NCBI RefSeq assembly: GCF_002002735.1
Contig: NZ_MUNY01000084.1
Span: 1 to 64,000, forward strand
Direction of reading: 5' to 3'
Length of the DNA stretch: 64,000 nt
Source: Algoriphagus sp. A40
GTDB lineage: Bacteria; Bacteroidota; Bacteroidia; Cytophagales; Cyclobacteriaceae
The position numbers and the translations under genes are program-made. Shown here piece by piece: positions 28,623-37,135 of the stretch. Numbering within the stretch: the stretch's first letter is position 1; each line of letters starts with the position of its first letter. The notes under the pieces are model-generated. The model did no database searches. It was not told the DNA's origin and saw nothing but the letters and a program-made list of their open reading frames with translations.

Positions 28623-29864
28623 ATGTGGATTTATAGATTTATACCAATACTGTTTTTATTCCTATCCGTTTGGAGTTTCGATACTTTTTCCCAGACAAAT
28701 AAAACAAGAGAGGAACTGGAGCGGGAAAAAGCTGAAGTACAGGCTAGATTAAGGGAGTTTGACACCATTCTAAAGCAGACGACTGCCACAAAAAAGACTT
28801 CACTTGGGGAATTGAATGCGCTGACAAGACAATTTCAGACGCAAAATCGCCTGGTCAATACCCTGGACAGAGAGGTCCGACTGATCAATCAGGAAATCAC
28901 TGAAACAGAAAAGAAAATCTCTGAACTGGAATTTCAGCTCAAAGACCTCAAAGCGGAATATTCCCGCATGATTTACAACTCATCCAAACTCAATCGAGGA
29001 CTTTCAATCGTTGCATTTGTCTTTAGTTCGGGCACTTTCAATCAGCTATACATGCGATTGAAATACCTGAAGCAATACAGTGACAGCCGAAAGCAGCAAG
29101 CTGCCCAGATCGAGAAACTTTCAGCAGACCTGGCAGATCAACGGATTCTTTTGGATCAGCGAAAAGCCGATAAAGTGACCGTACTTACCGAGGAACAAAA
29201 AGAAAAAGCTGAACTGGAGCGTTTACGAAAAAGTCAGCAGGGTGTAGTCAATACCCTTTCTAAAAAGGAAAGGGACATCCAAAAACAGATCGCTGCGACC
29301 AAAAAACAGCAGGATCAGCTCAACAGAATGATCAAACAGGTTATCGAGGATGAAATCAAAAGGGCTGAAGCCGAGGCCAAAAAGGAAAACAGCACATCGA
29401 CCAAAAAGGCAGGAACCAGCATGCCGATGACACCGGAAGCTGCGGCGCTTTCCAGCTCATTTGCCGGCAACAAAGGAAAACTGCCCTGGCCGGTTGAGAC
29501 GGGATTTTTGGCTCAAAGCTATGGCACTTTCCCCCATCCTACTCTCAAGGGAATCACAGTGGACAATGACGGAATTGACATCCGAACTCAGCCCAATTCC
29601 AACGTGCGGGCTGTATTTGACGGAACAGTCACCAAAATTACGACGATGCCAGGATTTGGCGGTACCGTGATCATCAAACATGGAGAATATTACACCATGT
29701 ATAGCCGTCTGAAAAACGTCACTGTCAAATCCGGACAGACTTTAAAAGCTAAAGACGTCATCGGCCAGGTGGGAACTAATGCTGAAGGCGAATCCGAGGT
29801 CCATTTCCAAACGTGGAAAGGCCTCCAGATCATGGACCCTGCAACATGGATTACGTCCAAATAA
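28623..29864 (+). CDS. EnvC-like protein with degenerate LytM (M23) domain
   Basis: This 413-residue protein has a signal peptide, a long coiled coil (about residues 28-265) and a C-terminal LytM/M23 domain (about 300-410). Active M23 enzymes keep HxxxD and HxH zinc ligands. Here the first His is Asn (NDGID) and the YAHL motif is YSRL; only EVHFQ remains. The domain should therefore not cut peptidoglycan. It probably activates an amidase, as EnvC and NlpD do in Escherichia coli. Cell-division or septum-splitting roles are inferred from that family. It closes the TPR/DUF4292 operon. Confidence 0.88.
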   Translation: MWIYRFIPILFLFLSVWSFDTFSQTNKTREELEREKAEVQARLREFDTILKQTTATKKTSLGELNALTRQFQTQNRLVNTLDREVRLINQEITETEKKISELEFQLKDLKAEYSRMIYNSSKLNRGLSIVAFVFSSGTFNQLYMRLKYLKQYSDSRKQQAAQIEKLSADLADQRILLDQRKADKVTVLTEEQKEKAELERLRKSQQGVVNTLSKKERDIQKQIAATKKQQDQLNRMIKQVIEDEIKRAEAEAKKENSTSTKKAGTSMPMTPEAAALSSSFAGNKGKLPWPVETGFLAQSYGTFPHPTLKGITVDNDGIDIRTQPNSNVRAVFDGTVTKITTMPGFGGTVIIKHGEYYTMYSRLKNVTVKSGQTLKAKDVIGQVGTNAEGESEVHFQTWKGLQIMDPATWITSK

Positions 29865-29915
29865 GATTTAAAATCGTATGTTCATAAAAAAGGCCAATTG
29901 TCAATAGTCTTATTT

Positions 29916-29945
29916 TTGACTTTGAGAGTGACAGTTGTATCTTTG
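29916..29945 (+). promoter_or_regulatory. Bacteroidetes-type promoter of tatA
   Basis: TTG (29916-29918) is followed after 19 bases by TATCTTTG (29938-29945), a full consensus match. The start at 29978 lies 32 bases downstream. It may drive tatA, gatA and mltD together, which are closely spaced. Confidence 0.75.
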
Positions 29946-29977
29946 TAATCCTTATATCCTTAAACACACACACCATC

Positions 29978-30175
29978 ATGACTACATTAGGTTTCATTCA
30001 AAACATGGGCGGAGGTTCGATCGTTTTGATCATTGTCGTAATCCTCCTTCTGTTTGGTGCTAAAAGGATCCCTGAATTGGCCCGAGGACTGGGTCGTGGT
30101 ATCAGAGAGTTCAAAGACGCTACCAAGGAAATTCAGAACGATCTTGAAGATGGGCTGAAAGACAAAAAGAAGTAA
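29978..30175 (+). CDS. tatA: Twin-arginine translocase subunit TatA/TatE
   Basis: This 65-residue protein has the TatA layout: one N-terminal membrane helix (about residues 10-26), the hinge motif FGAKRIPELARGLGRGIREFKDA and a charged amphipathic tail. TatA oligomers form the transport channel for folded twin-arginine substrates in the inner membrane. TatC is not adjacent in this window. The gene starts from its own promoter and precedes gatA by 18 bases. Confidence 0.93.
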   Translation: MTTLGFIQNMGGGSIVLIIVVILLLFGAKRIPELARGLGRGIREFKDATKEIQNDLEDGLKDKKK

Positions 30176-30193
30176 TCCCTTAAGCCAATTCAA

Positions 30194-31621
30194 TTGGAAA
30201 AATTTAGTTCATTCGACGAAATCAAAAAATCGCTCGAAAAGAAAGAAGCTGATTGCCGGGCAATCGTCACTCATTACTTACAGAACATTGCAACGAAGGC
30301 GCATCTCAACGCCTTCGTTGAAGTTTATAAGCAATCCGCTTTAGAGCAAGCTGATCTGATCGATGAAAAAATAGCGAAAGGAAAAGCAGGAAAGCTTGCC
30401 GGAATGGTCATCGGAATCAAAGATGTCCTAAACTACACCGGACACGAATCCAACGCCTCTTCAAATATCCTTAAAGGCTACCAGGCTCAATACACCACTA
30501 CCGCCGTCCAAAGACTGATCGACGAAGATGCCATTATCATTGGCCGGCTGAATTGCGACGAATTTGGAATGGGAAGCTCCAATGAAAACTCTGCCCATGG
30601 CAAAGTGCTCAATGCCTTGGACGAATCTCGCGTTCCTGGAGGCTCTTCCGGTGGATCAGCAGTAGCCGTTCAGGCCAACCTATGTACGGTTTCCCTTGGA
30701 ACTGATACCGGAGGTTCGGTCCGCCAACCTGCGGCTTTCACCGGGATAATCGGCATGAAGCCGACCTATTCGCGAATTTCCCGTTGGGGATTGATCGCCT
30801 ATGCCTCCACTTTTGATACCATAGGAGTCTTTTCAAAAACCGTCAAAGACAATGCTTTGGTCATGGAAATCATGGCTGGACACGATGAATTTGACAGCAC
30901 TTCTTCCAGAAAACCAGTATTTCCTTACAGCCAACTTTTACATTTTGATAAAAAAGTGAAAGTGGCTTATCTCAAAGAAACAATTGAATCGCGTGCGCTT
31001 CAGCCCGAAATCAAGGCAAACACCCTCTCTGTCTTGGAAAAATTAAAAGCTGAAGGACATGAGGTCAAAGAAGTGGAATTTCCGCTGTTGAAATATCTCT
31101 TACCCACTTATTACATCCTGACTACTGCAGAGGCCAGCTCCAACCTTTCCAGGTTTGACGGAGTAAAGTACGGCTACCGATCTCCGAATGCCCATAATCT
31201 GGAAAGCATGTACAAACTGACCAGAAGTGAAGGATTTGGGGAAGAAGTAAAAAGAAGGATTATGTTGGGCACATTTGTGCTCTCTGCCAGTTACTATGAT
31301 GCCTATTTCACTAAGGCTCAGAAGGTCAGAAGATTAATAAAAGACTTTACAGAAAATCTTTTAAATGAATTTGACTATATTATTATGCCGACTACGCCAT
31401 CTACAGCGTTTAGGTTTGGTGAGCATAGGGGCGATCCTGTGGCAATGTACCTTGAAGACCTCTTCACTGTACAAGCTTCAGTATCGGGAGTTCCGGCGAT
31501 TTCAATTCCAAATGGTCAAGACAATTCTGGCATGCCAATTGGTCTCCAGGTAATTTCCAACTCCTTCAAAGAAGCTGAGCTTTATAGCTTCAGCAACTAT
31601 CTGACAGAATTTACCACTTAA
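30194..31621 (+). CDS. gatA: Glutamyl-tRNA(Gln)/aspartyl-tRNA(Asn) amidotransferase subunit A
   Basis: This 475-residue amidase makes ammonia from glutamine for amidation of misacylated Glu-tRNA(Gln) or Asp-tRNA(Asn). The Ser-cisSer-Lys triad can be placed at Lys76 (VIGIKDVL), Ser151 (PGGSSGGSA) and Ser175 (TDTGGSVRQP). The following GMKPTYSRISRWGLIAYAS is typical of GatA rather than other amidases. It should work with GatB and GatC, which are not nearby. The start is TTG 30194, since the next in-frame ATG (30404) would remove Lys76 and its surroundings. An 11-base perfect inverted repeat lies inside the gene at 30291-30320. Confidence 0.9.
   Translation: MEKFSSFDEIKKSLEKKEADCRAIVTHYLQNIATKAHLNAFVEVYKQSALEQADLIDEKIAKGKAGKLAGMVIGIKDVLNYTGHESNASSNILKGYQAQYTTTAVQRLIDEDAIIIGRLNCDEFGMGSSNENSAHGKVLNALDESRVPGGSSGGSAVAVQANLCTVSLGTDTGGSVRQPAAFTGIIGMKPTYSRISRWGLIAYASTFDTIGVFSKTVKDNALVMEIMAGHDEFDSTSSRKPVFPYSQLLHFDKKVKVAYLKETIESRALQPEIKANTLSVLEKLKAEGHEVKEVEFPLLKYLLPTYYILTTAEASSNLSRFDGVKYGYRSPNAHNLESMYKLTRSEGFGEEVKRRIMLGTFVLSASYYDAYFTKAQKVRRLIKDFTENLLNEFDYIIMPTTPSTAFRFGEHRGDPVAMYLEDLFTVQASVSGVPAISIPNGQDNSGMPIGLQVISNSFKEAELYSFSNYLTEFTT
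30291..30320. repeat. Perfect 11-base inverted repeat inside gatA
   Basis: CAACGAAGGCG (30291-30301) and CGCCTTCGTTG (30310-30320) pair exactly across an eight-base loop. It lies around codons 33-43 of gatA and encodes ordinary residues (ATKAHLNAFVE). As RNA it would form a strong hairpin. Confidence 0.75.
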
Positions 31622-31632
31622 ATTGAATTTTG

Positions 31633-33027
31633 ATGAAAAAGTCTTTGCGCAGCACTATCATTCCGGCATTAATCACTTGTCTGATCCCCCTGACCGAAGC
31701 CTTTTCTCAAGAGGAACCCCTGGAAGCGGCGGTACTTTTTTCTGAAGAAATTCAGCCAAATTACCACTACGAGTATATTCCTGACTTCACTTACGAGGAA
31801 GTCGATCAACGCATCAAGGCCATGAAAACCGAGATGCCTTTTGAGTTGAATGAACGTATTTTCTCCTTTATTCAATATTTCACCGTCAGAAATCGGGAAT
31901 ATACCAAAATGGTCCTGGCACGAAAGGACATCTATTTTCCACTTTTCGAATCCACGCTCAAAAAACACGATATCCCATCCGAGATCGAATACCTCTCCAT
32001 CGTCGAATCTGGACTCGATCCGCAGATAAAAAGCCGTGTTGGTGCAATGGGATTATGGCAGTTTATGCCCGCTACTGGCCGAATGTATGGCATGCAAGTG
32101 AACCCTGACGTGGATGACCGGATGGATCCGGAGCTTTCATCAGATGCTGCAGCCAAATACCTGAAGTCACTTTATCGCATGTTCGGAGATTGGGAAGTGG
32201 CTATGGCAGCGTATAACTGCGGTCCGGGAAATGTCCGGAAGGCCATCAGGAGATCGGGCGGAAAAAAAACCTTTTGGGAAATCTACAATTACCTACCAAA
32301 AGAAACCCGAAGTTATGTGCCCCAATTTCAGGCTTTCCTTTATGTTCTAAATAATCTGGAAGAGCACAATTTCAATTTGGAGGAACCTACCTATCCTATC
32401 GAATATGAAAAAATCAGGTTTGACAGAGCTTTCAACTTAGAAAAACTTTCAGAATTGACAGCCATCTGCTTGAAGGACTTGGAAAAATTGAATCCGTCGG
32501 TAAAAAATAGGAACGTCCCTATAGCCAACCGGAGCATGGAGGTAAAAATTCCGAAATCAAGAGCAATTTTTCTGAAAGAAAACCTTGCTTGGATCAGCGA
32601 TTCCTTAGGCAACTCACCCACCATTTTATTGACTTCAAATGATTCTCCGGCGATAATACCAGTTGAAAAAGCCGTTGCCAGCACCAATGCAGCAAGAATT
32701 TCTTACAAAGTCAGATCAGGAGATGTTTTGGGAACGATTGCCTCAAAACACGGGGTAAGCGTCACCCAGGTCAAAGAATGGAACAACCTCAGATCCAACC
32801 TGATCAAAGTCGGGCAGACAATTTACATCTACAATGGGAAATCTACTCCTACCGAAAGTCTTGCCGACAACACGTCCGGCTCTGGTAATAAAACCTATAC
32901 GGTCCGCCCAGGGGATTCACTTTGGATCATTTCCCAAAAACATTCACTTTCCATTGACCAAATCAAGCGGTTGAACAATCTGAATTCAAACAATATCAAG
33001 CCCGGACAAAAGCTGATTGTCGGATAA
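31633..33027 (+). CDS. mltD: MltD-type lytic transglycosylase with two LysM domains
   Basis: This 464-residue protein has a signal peptide (ending near TEAFSQ), an SLT transglycosylase domain and two C-terminal LysM domains. The catalytic Glu125 is in IVESGLDP, followed by GAMGLWQFMPATGRMYG and AMAAYNCGPGNVRKAI. LysM repeats start at YKVRSGDVLGTIASKHGVS and YTVRPGDSLWIISQKHSLS. It should cleave the glycan strands of peptidoglycan while anchored by LysM. It follows gatA by 11 bases. The frame begins at TTG 31630, but ATG 31633 gives the same protein minus one residue. Confidence 0.92.
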   Translation: MKKSLRSTIIPALITCLIPLTEAFSQEEPLEAAVLFSEEIQPNYHYEYIPDFTYEEVDQRIKAMKTEMPFELNERIFSFIQYFTVRNREYTKMVLARKDIYFPLFESTLKKHDIPSEIEYLSIVESGLDPQIKSRVGAMGLWQFMPATGRMYGMQVNPDVDDRMDPELSSDAAAKYLKSLYRMFGDWEVAMAAYNCGPGNVRKAIRRSGGKKTFWEIYNYLPKETRSYVPQFQAFLYVLNNLEEHNFNLEEPTYPIEYEKIRFDRAFNLEKLSELTAICLKDLEKLNPSVKNRNVPIANRSMEVKIPKSRAIFLKENLAWISDSLGNSPTILLTSNDSPAIIPVEKAVASTNAARISYKVRSGDVLGTIASKHGVSVTQVKEWNNLRSNLIKVGQTIYIYNGKSTPTESLADNTSGSGNKTYTVRPGDSLWIISQKHSLSIDQIKRLNNLNSNNIKPGQKLIVG

Positions 33028-33135
33028 TCTTCAGCCAAAGTTTTTTAAATTTATTTAACTCAAAAATTAATTATTTGAAATGGAAGACCCATTTTATGTA
33101 ATTAACTTGAAATCAAAGCACAAACAAGGACAATT

Positions 33136-34236
33136 ATGAAACCGCTATCCTATATCCTAATACTTCTGTTTTCGGTAATTCTAATTTCCTGCGACGAAAA
33201 TGGCAATCCAGGATTTAGCAAAAATGCCAAACCGAATGCCAGAGGAACAGTTGGTGAAATTGTCTTGGCTATAGATTCCACTAAGTGGGCAGGCCCCGTT
33301 GGGGAAGAATTGAGAGGGATTTTCGAGGCAGATTTGCCCGGGATGATCCGTTCGGAAAGCATGTTCAAAGTCCACCGAGTGGACCCACGGGCCATGACAC
33401 GGATGCTGAAAATGTACACCAATTTGATCTATGTGACGACCTTCGATGACAAAAAAGGCGGCAGTCAGGTGATCAATGCACAGTTTTCGAAAGAATCCAA
33501 AGAGAAAGCCTCAGCTGATCCTACCCTTTATTCTCTGCGAATGGAGGACGAATACGCAGTGGGTCAGGAAGTGCTTTATCTATTCGGCAATACAGAAGAT
33601 GAACTGATTGCCAACCTGAGAAAAAATAAAGAAAAGCTTCAGAATCTATTTGAAGTAAGGGAGCGAGGAAGGTTGGAAAAAGCTCTTTTTGCCCGAAAAA
33701 ACTCTACTGCAGAACATGAAGCCAGAACCAAATTGGATATCGAAATCCAGGCTCCTGCCTCCTACCAGATTGCCAAAACTACGGATGATTTTCTTTGGAT
33801 GAGATCCCCTACACCTACAGAAAGACGACCCGATATCAGTATATTTTTCTATGAAACAGACTATACTTCTGAAGAGCAAACTTTCCCATCAAACATCCTA
33901 AGTCTCAGAGACTCCATTGCAGCCAAACATATTTTTGGCGATCCAGAGGATCCCACTTCCTTCATGACAAGCGAAAAACAAATTCCGCCTGCCTTCAGAA
34001 ACATGGTGATTAATGATAATTTTACTGTCGAAATCAGGGGCACCTGGAAAACCAACAACCTTAGCATGGGAGGAACTTACCTCGGATATTTGATGGTGGA
34101 TCAAGCAAAGGGCAAACTTTATTATATGGAAGGATTTGTCTTTTTCCCCAACGAAGTACACCGGGATGCTCTGCGCGAAATCCAAACAATCTTGCTGAAT
34201 ACTAATGTGAGTTGGAAGGGAAGCCAAGGTGCCTGA
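33136..34236 (+). CDS. DUF4837-family lipoprotein
   Basis: This 366-residue protein has a lipobox signal (LFSVILISCDENG, Cys near residue 20) and one DUF4837 domain. Characteristic stretches are GEIVLAIDSTKWAGPVGEELRGIF near the start, YAVGQEVLYLFGNTEDELIANLRKNK in the middle and TEIRGTWK-like IRGTWKTNNLSMGGTYLGYLMVD with LYYMEGFVFFPNEVHRDALREIQTILL at the end. The family is restricted mainly to Bacteroidetes and has no established function; an outer-membrane or periplasmic lipoprotein is expected. maeB starts 20 bases downstream. Confidence 0.82.
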   Translation: MKPLSYILILLFSVILISCDENGNPGFSKNAKPNARGTVGEIVLAIDSTKWAGPVGEELRGIFEADLPGMIRSESMFKVHRVDPRAMTRMLKMYTNLIYVTTFDDKKGGSQVINAQFSKESKEKASADPTLYSLRMEDEYAVGQEVLYLFGNTEDELIANLRKNKEKLQNLFEVRERGRLEKALFARKNSTAEHEARTKLDIEIQAPASYQIAKTTDDFLWMRSPTPTERRPDISIFFYETDYTSEEQTFPSNILSLRDSIAAKHIFGDPEDPTSFMTSEKQIPPAFRNMVINDNFTVEIRGTWKTNNLSMGGTYLGYLMVDQAKGKLYYMEGFVFFPNEVHRDALREIQTILLNTNVSWKGSQGA

Positions 34237-34256
34237 CTTTTGTCAACAACCCATTT

Positions 34257-36530
34257 ATGACTATCAAAATCAGAAGAGAAGACGCATTAAATTACCATAG
34301 CCAGGGCTCACCAGGAAAAATCGAAGTAATTCCCACCAAGCCAGTTTCCAGCCAGATTGATCTAGCGCTAGCTTATTCCCCGGGGGTCGCAGAGCCTTGC
34401 AAAGAAATCGCGATTGATAAGGAAAATAGTTACAAATACACCGCAAAAGGCAACCTAGTCGCTGTAATCTCAAATGGAACTGCAGTTCTTGGACTGGGAG
34501 ACATTGGGCCGGACGCATCTAAGCCAGTCATGGAGGGCAAAGGTGTACTTTTTAAGAAATTCGCCGGCATCGATGTTTTTGATCTCGAAGTCGATGAAAA
34601 AGACCCAAAAAAACTTATCCAAATCATCAAATCCCTTGAACCTACTTTTGGCGGGATAAACCTCGAGGACATCAAAGCACCGGAATGCTTTGAAATCGAG
34701 CAAACACTGAAGCAGGAAATGAATATTCCTGTCATGCATGACGATCAGCACGGTACTGCCATCATTTCCGGAGCGGCATTGATGAATGCCCTGGAGATTG
34801 TGGACAAGAAAATCGGAGAAATCAAATTGGTAGTAAGCGGGGCTGGAGCTGCAGCAATTTCCTGCCTGAGGTTCTATGTCAGCTTGGGTGTCAAAAAAGA
34901 AAACATTATTGCCTGTGACAAGGACGGTGTAATCCGAACAGACCGAACCGATCTTTCAGACATCCACCGAGAATTCGCCACAGATCTAAATATTTACCAC
35001 ATCAGTGAAGCTTTGCCTGGGGCTGATGTGTTTTTGGGACTTTCTGCAGGAAATATTATTTCTCAGGAAATGATCAAGAGTATGGCGCCAGATCCGATCG
35101 TTTTTGCCCTAGCCAACCCCGATCCTGAGATTCCCTATGACTTGGCTATCGCCGCTCGAAAAGACGTGATCATGGCCACTGGCCGCTCAGATCATCCCAA
35201 TCAAGTGAACAATGTTCTGGGATTCCCATACATCTTTCGTGGGGCACTGGACGTCAGAGCCACTGTCATAAACGAGGAAATGAAGCTTGCCGCAGCTCAG
35301 GCTATTGCCAAGCTTGCCAAAGAACAAGTTCCTGAAATAGTGAATAAAGCCTACGGAGAAACAAACCTAGCATTTGGAAGACTTTACCTGATTCCAAAAC
35401 CGGTCGATCCGAGACTGATCACAACTATTGCTCCGGCAGTTGCCAAAGCAGCAATCAAGTCTGGGGTGGCCAAAAAGCTGATCCATGACTGGGAGGCTTA
35501 CGAATTGGAACTCCAGAAGCGAATCGGTATCGACCAACGACTGATGTCTATCGTCATAGGCAGGGCCAAAAAGGATCCAAAAAGAGTTGTATTTGGAGAA
35601 GCTGATAACCTTAAAATCCTCAAGGCGGCCCAGATTCTGCGCGATGAAAAAATCGCGATTCCAATCCTACTTGGAAATCGTGAGAAAATCCTTGCGATGA
35701 TAGAGGGCAATGCTTTGGATTTGGCACATGTGACCATCATAGATCCGGTAATAGAGACAGGTTTGATCGAGAAGTTTGGGAAAATCCTGTACGAAAAGCG
35801 TCAGCGTAAGGGAATGACACTTTTCGATGCCTATAGGCTGGTGAGAGAGAGAAACTATTTCGGTGCCATGATGGTGGAAACCGGATCTGCCGATGCGTTT
35901 ATCTCAGGTTTGACCCGGGATTATCCAAAAACTATCCTTCCATCACTCCATACCATCGGAGTCAAAGAGGGTGTAAACAGGGTTGCTGGGATGTACATCA
36001 TGAACACTCCGAAAGGCCCATATTTCCTGGCCGATGCCACGGTCAATGTCAATCCCACTGCGGAAGAGTTGGTAGACATCATAGGCCTGACAGCCAATGC
36101 GGTGAAATTTTTCAATATGGAGCCAAAAATTGCCCTGCTTTCCTATTCTAATTTCGGGTCTGCACAAGGGGATATTCCTGCAAAAATGGCCAAAGCAACA
36201 GCATTGGCGAAAGCTAAATATCCTGACCTGATCATCGAAGGAGAAATGCAAGCCAATGTCGCACTCAATCAGGAAATTCAACGGGAAATCTATCCTTTCT
36301 CCAAATTGGCAGATAATGCAGTCAACACCCTAATTTTCCCTGATCTTGCTTCCAGCAACATCGCCTACAAACTTTTGGCTGAGCTAGGAAATGCAGAAGC
36401 AATAGGACCTATTTTATTGGGAATGAACAAACCCGTGCATATCCTGCAGTTGGGAAGCTCTATCCGTGAAATCGTGAACATGGTAGCCATTGCAGTGGTG
36501 GATGCCCAATCTTCTGAAGGAATATTATGA
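34257..36530 (+). CDS. maeB: NADP-dependent malic enzyme fused to a phosphotransacetylase-like domain
   Basis: This 757-residue enzyme (from ATG 34257) decarboxylates malate to pyruvate. The N-terminal malic domain shows DLALAYSPGVAEPCKEIA and TAKGNLVAVISNGTAVLGLGDIGP. The NAD(P)-binding region is around VVSGAGAAAISCLRFYVSLGV. From about residue 430 a phosphotransacetylase-like domain follows (VVFGEADNLKILKAAQILRDE, then ADATVNVNPTAEELVDI), as in other long MaeB proteins, where it is usually catalytically silent and senses acetyl-CoA. The frame extends 15 codons upstream to 34212, but MTIKIRREDALNYH is the family start. The stop overlaps ruvA (ATGA). Confidence 0.93.
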   Translation: MTIKIRREDALNYHSQGSPGKIEVIPTKPVSSQIDLALAYSPGVAEPCKEIAIDKENSYKYTAKGNLVAVISNGTAVLGLGDIGPDASKPVMEGKGVLFKKFAGIDVFDLEVDEKDPKKLIQIIKSLEPTFGGINLEDIKAPECFEIEQTLKQEMNIPVMHDDQHGTAIISGAALMNALEIVDKKIGEIKLVVSGAGAAAISCLRFYVSLGVKKENIIACDKDGVIRTDRTDLSDIHREFATDLNIYHISEALPGADVFLGLSAGNIISQEMIKSMAPDPIVFALANPDPEIPYDLAIAARKDVIMATGRSDHPNQVNNVLGFPYIFRGALDVRATVINEEMKLAAAQAIAKLAKEQVPEIVNKAYGETNLAFGRLYLIPKPVDPRLITTIAPAVAKAAIKSGVAKKLIHDWEAYELELQKRIGIDQRLMSIVIGRAKKDPKRVVFGEADNLKILKAAQILRDEKIAIPILLGNREKILAMIEGNALDLAHVTIIDPVIETGLIEKFGKILYEKRQRKGMTLFDAYRLVRERNYFGAMMVETGSADAFISGLTRDYPKTILPSLHTIGVKEGVNRVAGMYIMNTPKGPYFLADATVNVNPTAEELVDIIGLTANAVKFFNMEPKIALLSYSNFGSAQGDIPAKMAKATALAKAKYPDLIIEGEMQANVALNQEIQREIYPFSKLADNAVNTLIFPDLASSNIAYKLLAELGNAEAIGPILLGMNKPVHILQLGSSIREIVNMVAIAVVDAQSSEGIL

Positions 36531-37123
36531 TTGCATACCTGAGCGGAAAGCTGGTTTTCAAAGACCCCACCTATGTAATTATCGATGTAGGAGGCATTGG
36601 ATATCAGGTGAAAATCTCCCTTCAGACCTATAGCAAAATAAAAGATGAGGAGGCGATCCGTCTCCTTACTTTTTTGCATATCAAAGAAGACGCTCATACC
36701 CTATACGGATTCAAAGAAGAATCCGAAAAAAGACTTTTTCTCCTTCTGATTTCCATCAACGGGGTCGGCCCAAATACCGGTTTGATGATCCTGTCTTCCC
36801 TGAGTACAGAAGAGATTGAGCACGCAATTCTCTCAGGAGATGTGGCTACTATTCAAGCTGTCAAAGGGATCGGTGTAAAGACTGCCCAACGGATAATCTT
36901 GGAATTGAAAGACAAGGTTGGAAAATCCGGAAGTGCAGACCTCCATACCCCGCTTGGATTCCTTAAAACTAGCAATAAAATCCGCGAAGAGGCGTTACAA
37001 GCCTTAATTACTTTAGGGTTTCCCAAGGCCTTGGCAGAGAAAAATATAACTCTGATACTTAAAAAAACCAACGGAGAAATTTCCTTAGAAGATTTAATTA
37101 AAGCATCTTTAAAGACACCTTAA
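36527..37123 (+). CDS. ruvA: Holliday junction branch migration protein RuvA
   Basis: This 198-residue DNA-binding protein has the OB-fold domain I (MIAYLSGKLVFKDPTYVIIDVGGIGYQVKIS), two helix-hairpin-helix motifs in domain II (LLISINGVGPNTGLMIL and IQAVKGIGVKTAQRIILELKDK) and the C-terminal domain that contacts RuvB (REEALQALITLGF). It targets RuvB to Holliday junctions during recombinational repair. Its ATG overlaps the maeB stop by four bases, and sprA follows after 12 bases; ruvA-sprA adjacency is common in this phylum. Confidence 0.95.
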   Translation: MIAYLSGKLVFKDPTYVIIDVGGIGYQVKISLQTYSKIKDEEAIRLLTFLHIKEDAHTLYGFKEESEKRLFLLLISINGVGPNTGLMILSSLSTEEIEHAILSGDVATIQAVKGIGVKTAQRIILELKDKVGKSGSADLHTPLGFLKTSNKIREEALQALITLGFPKALAEKNITLILKKTNGEISLEDLIKASLKTP

Positions 37124-37135
37124 TCTAAAGCTGGA

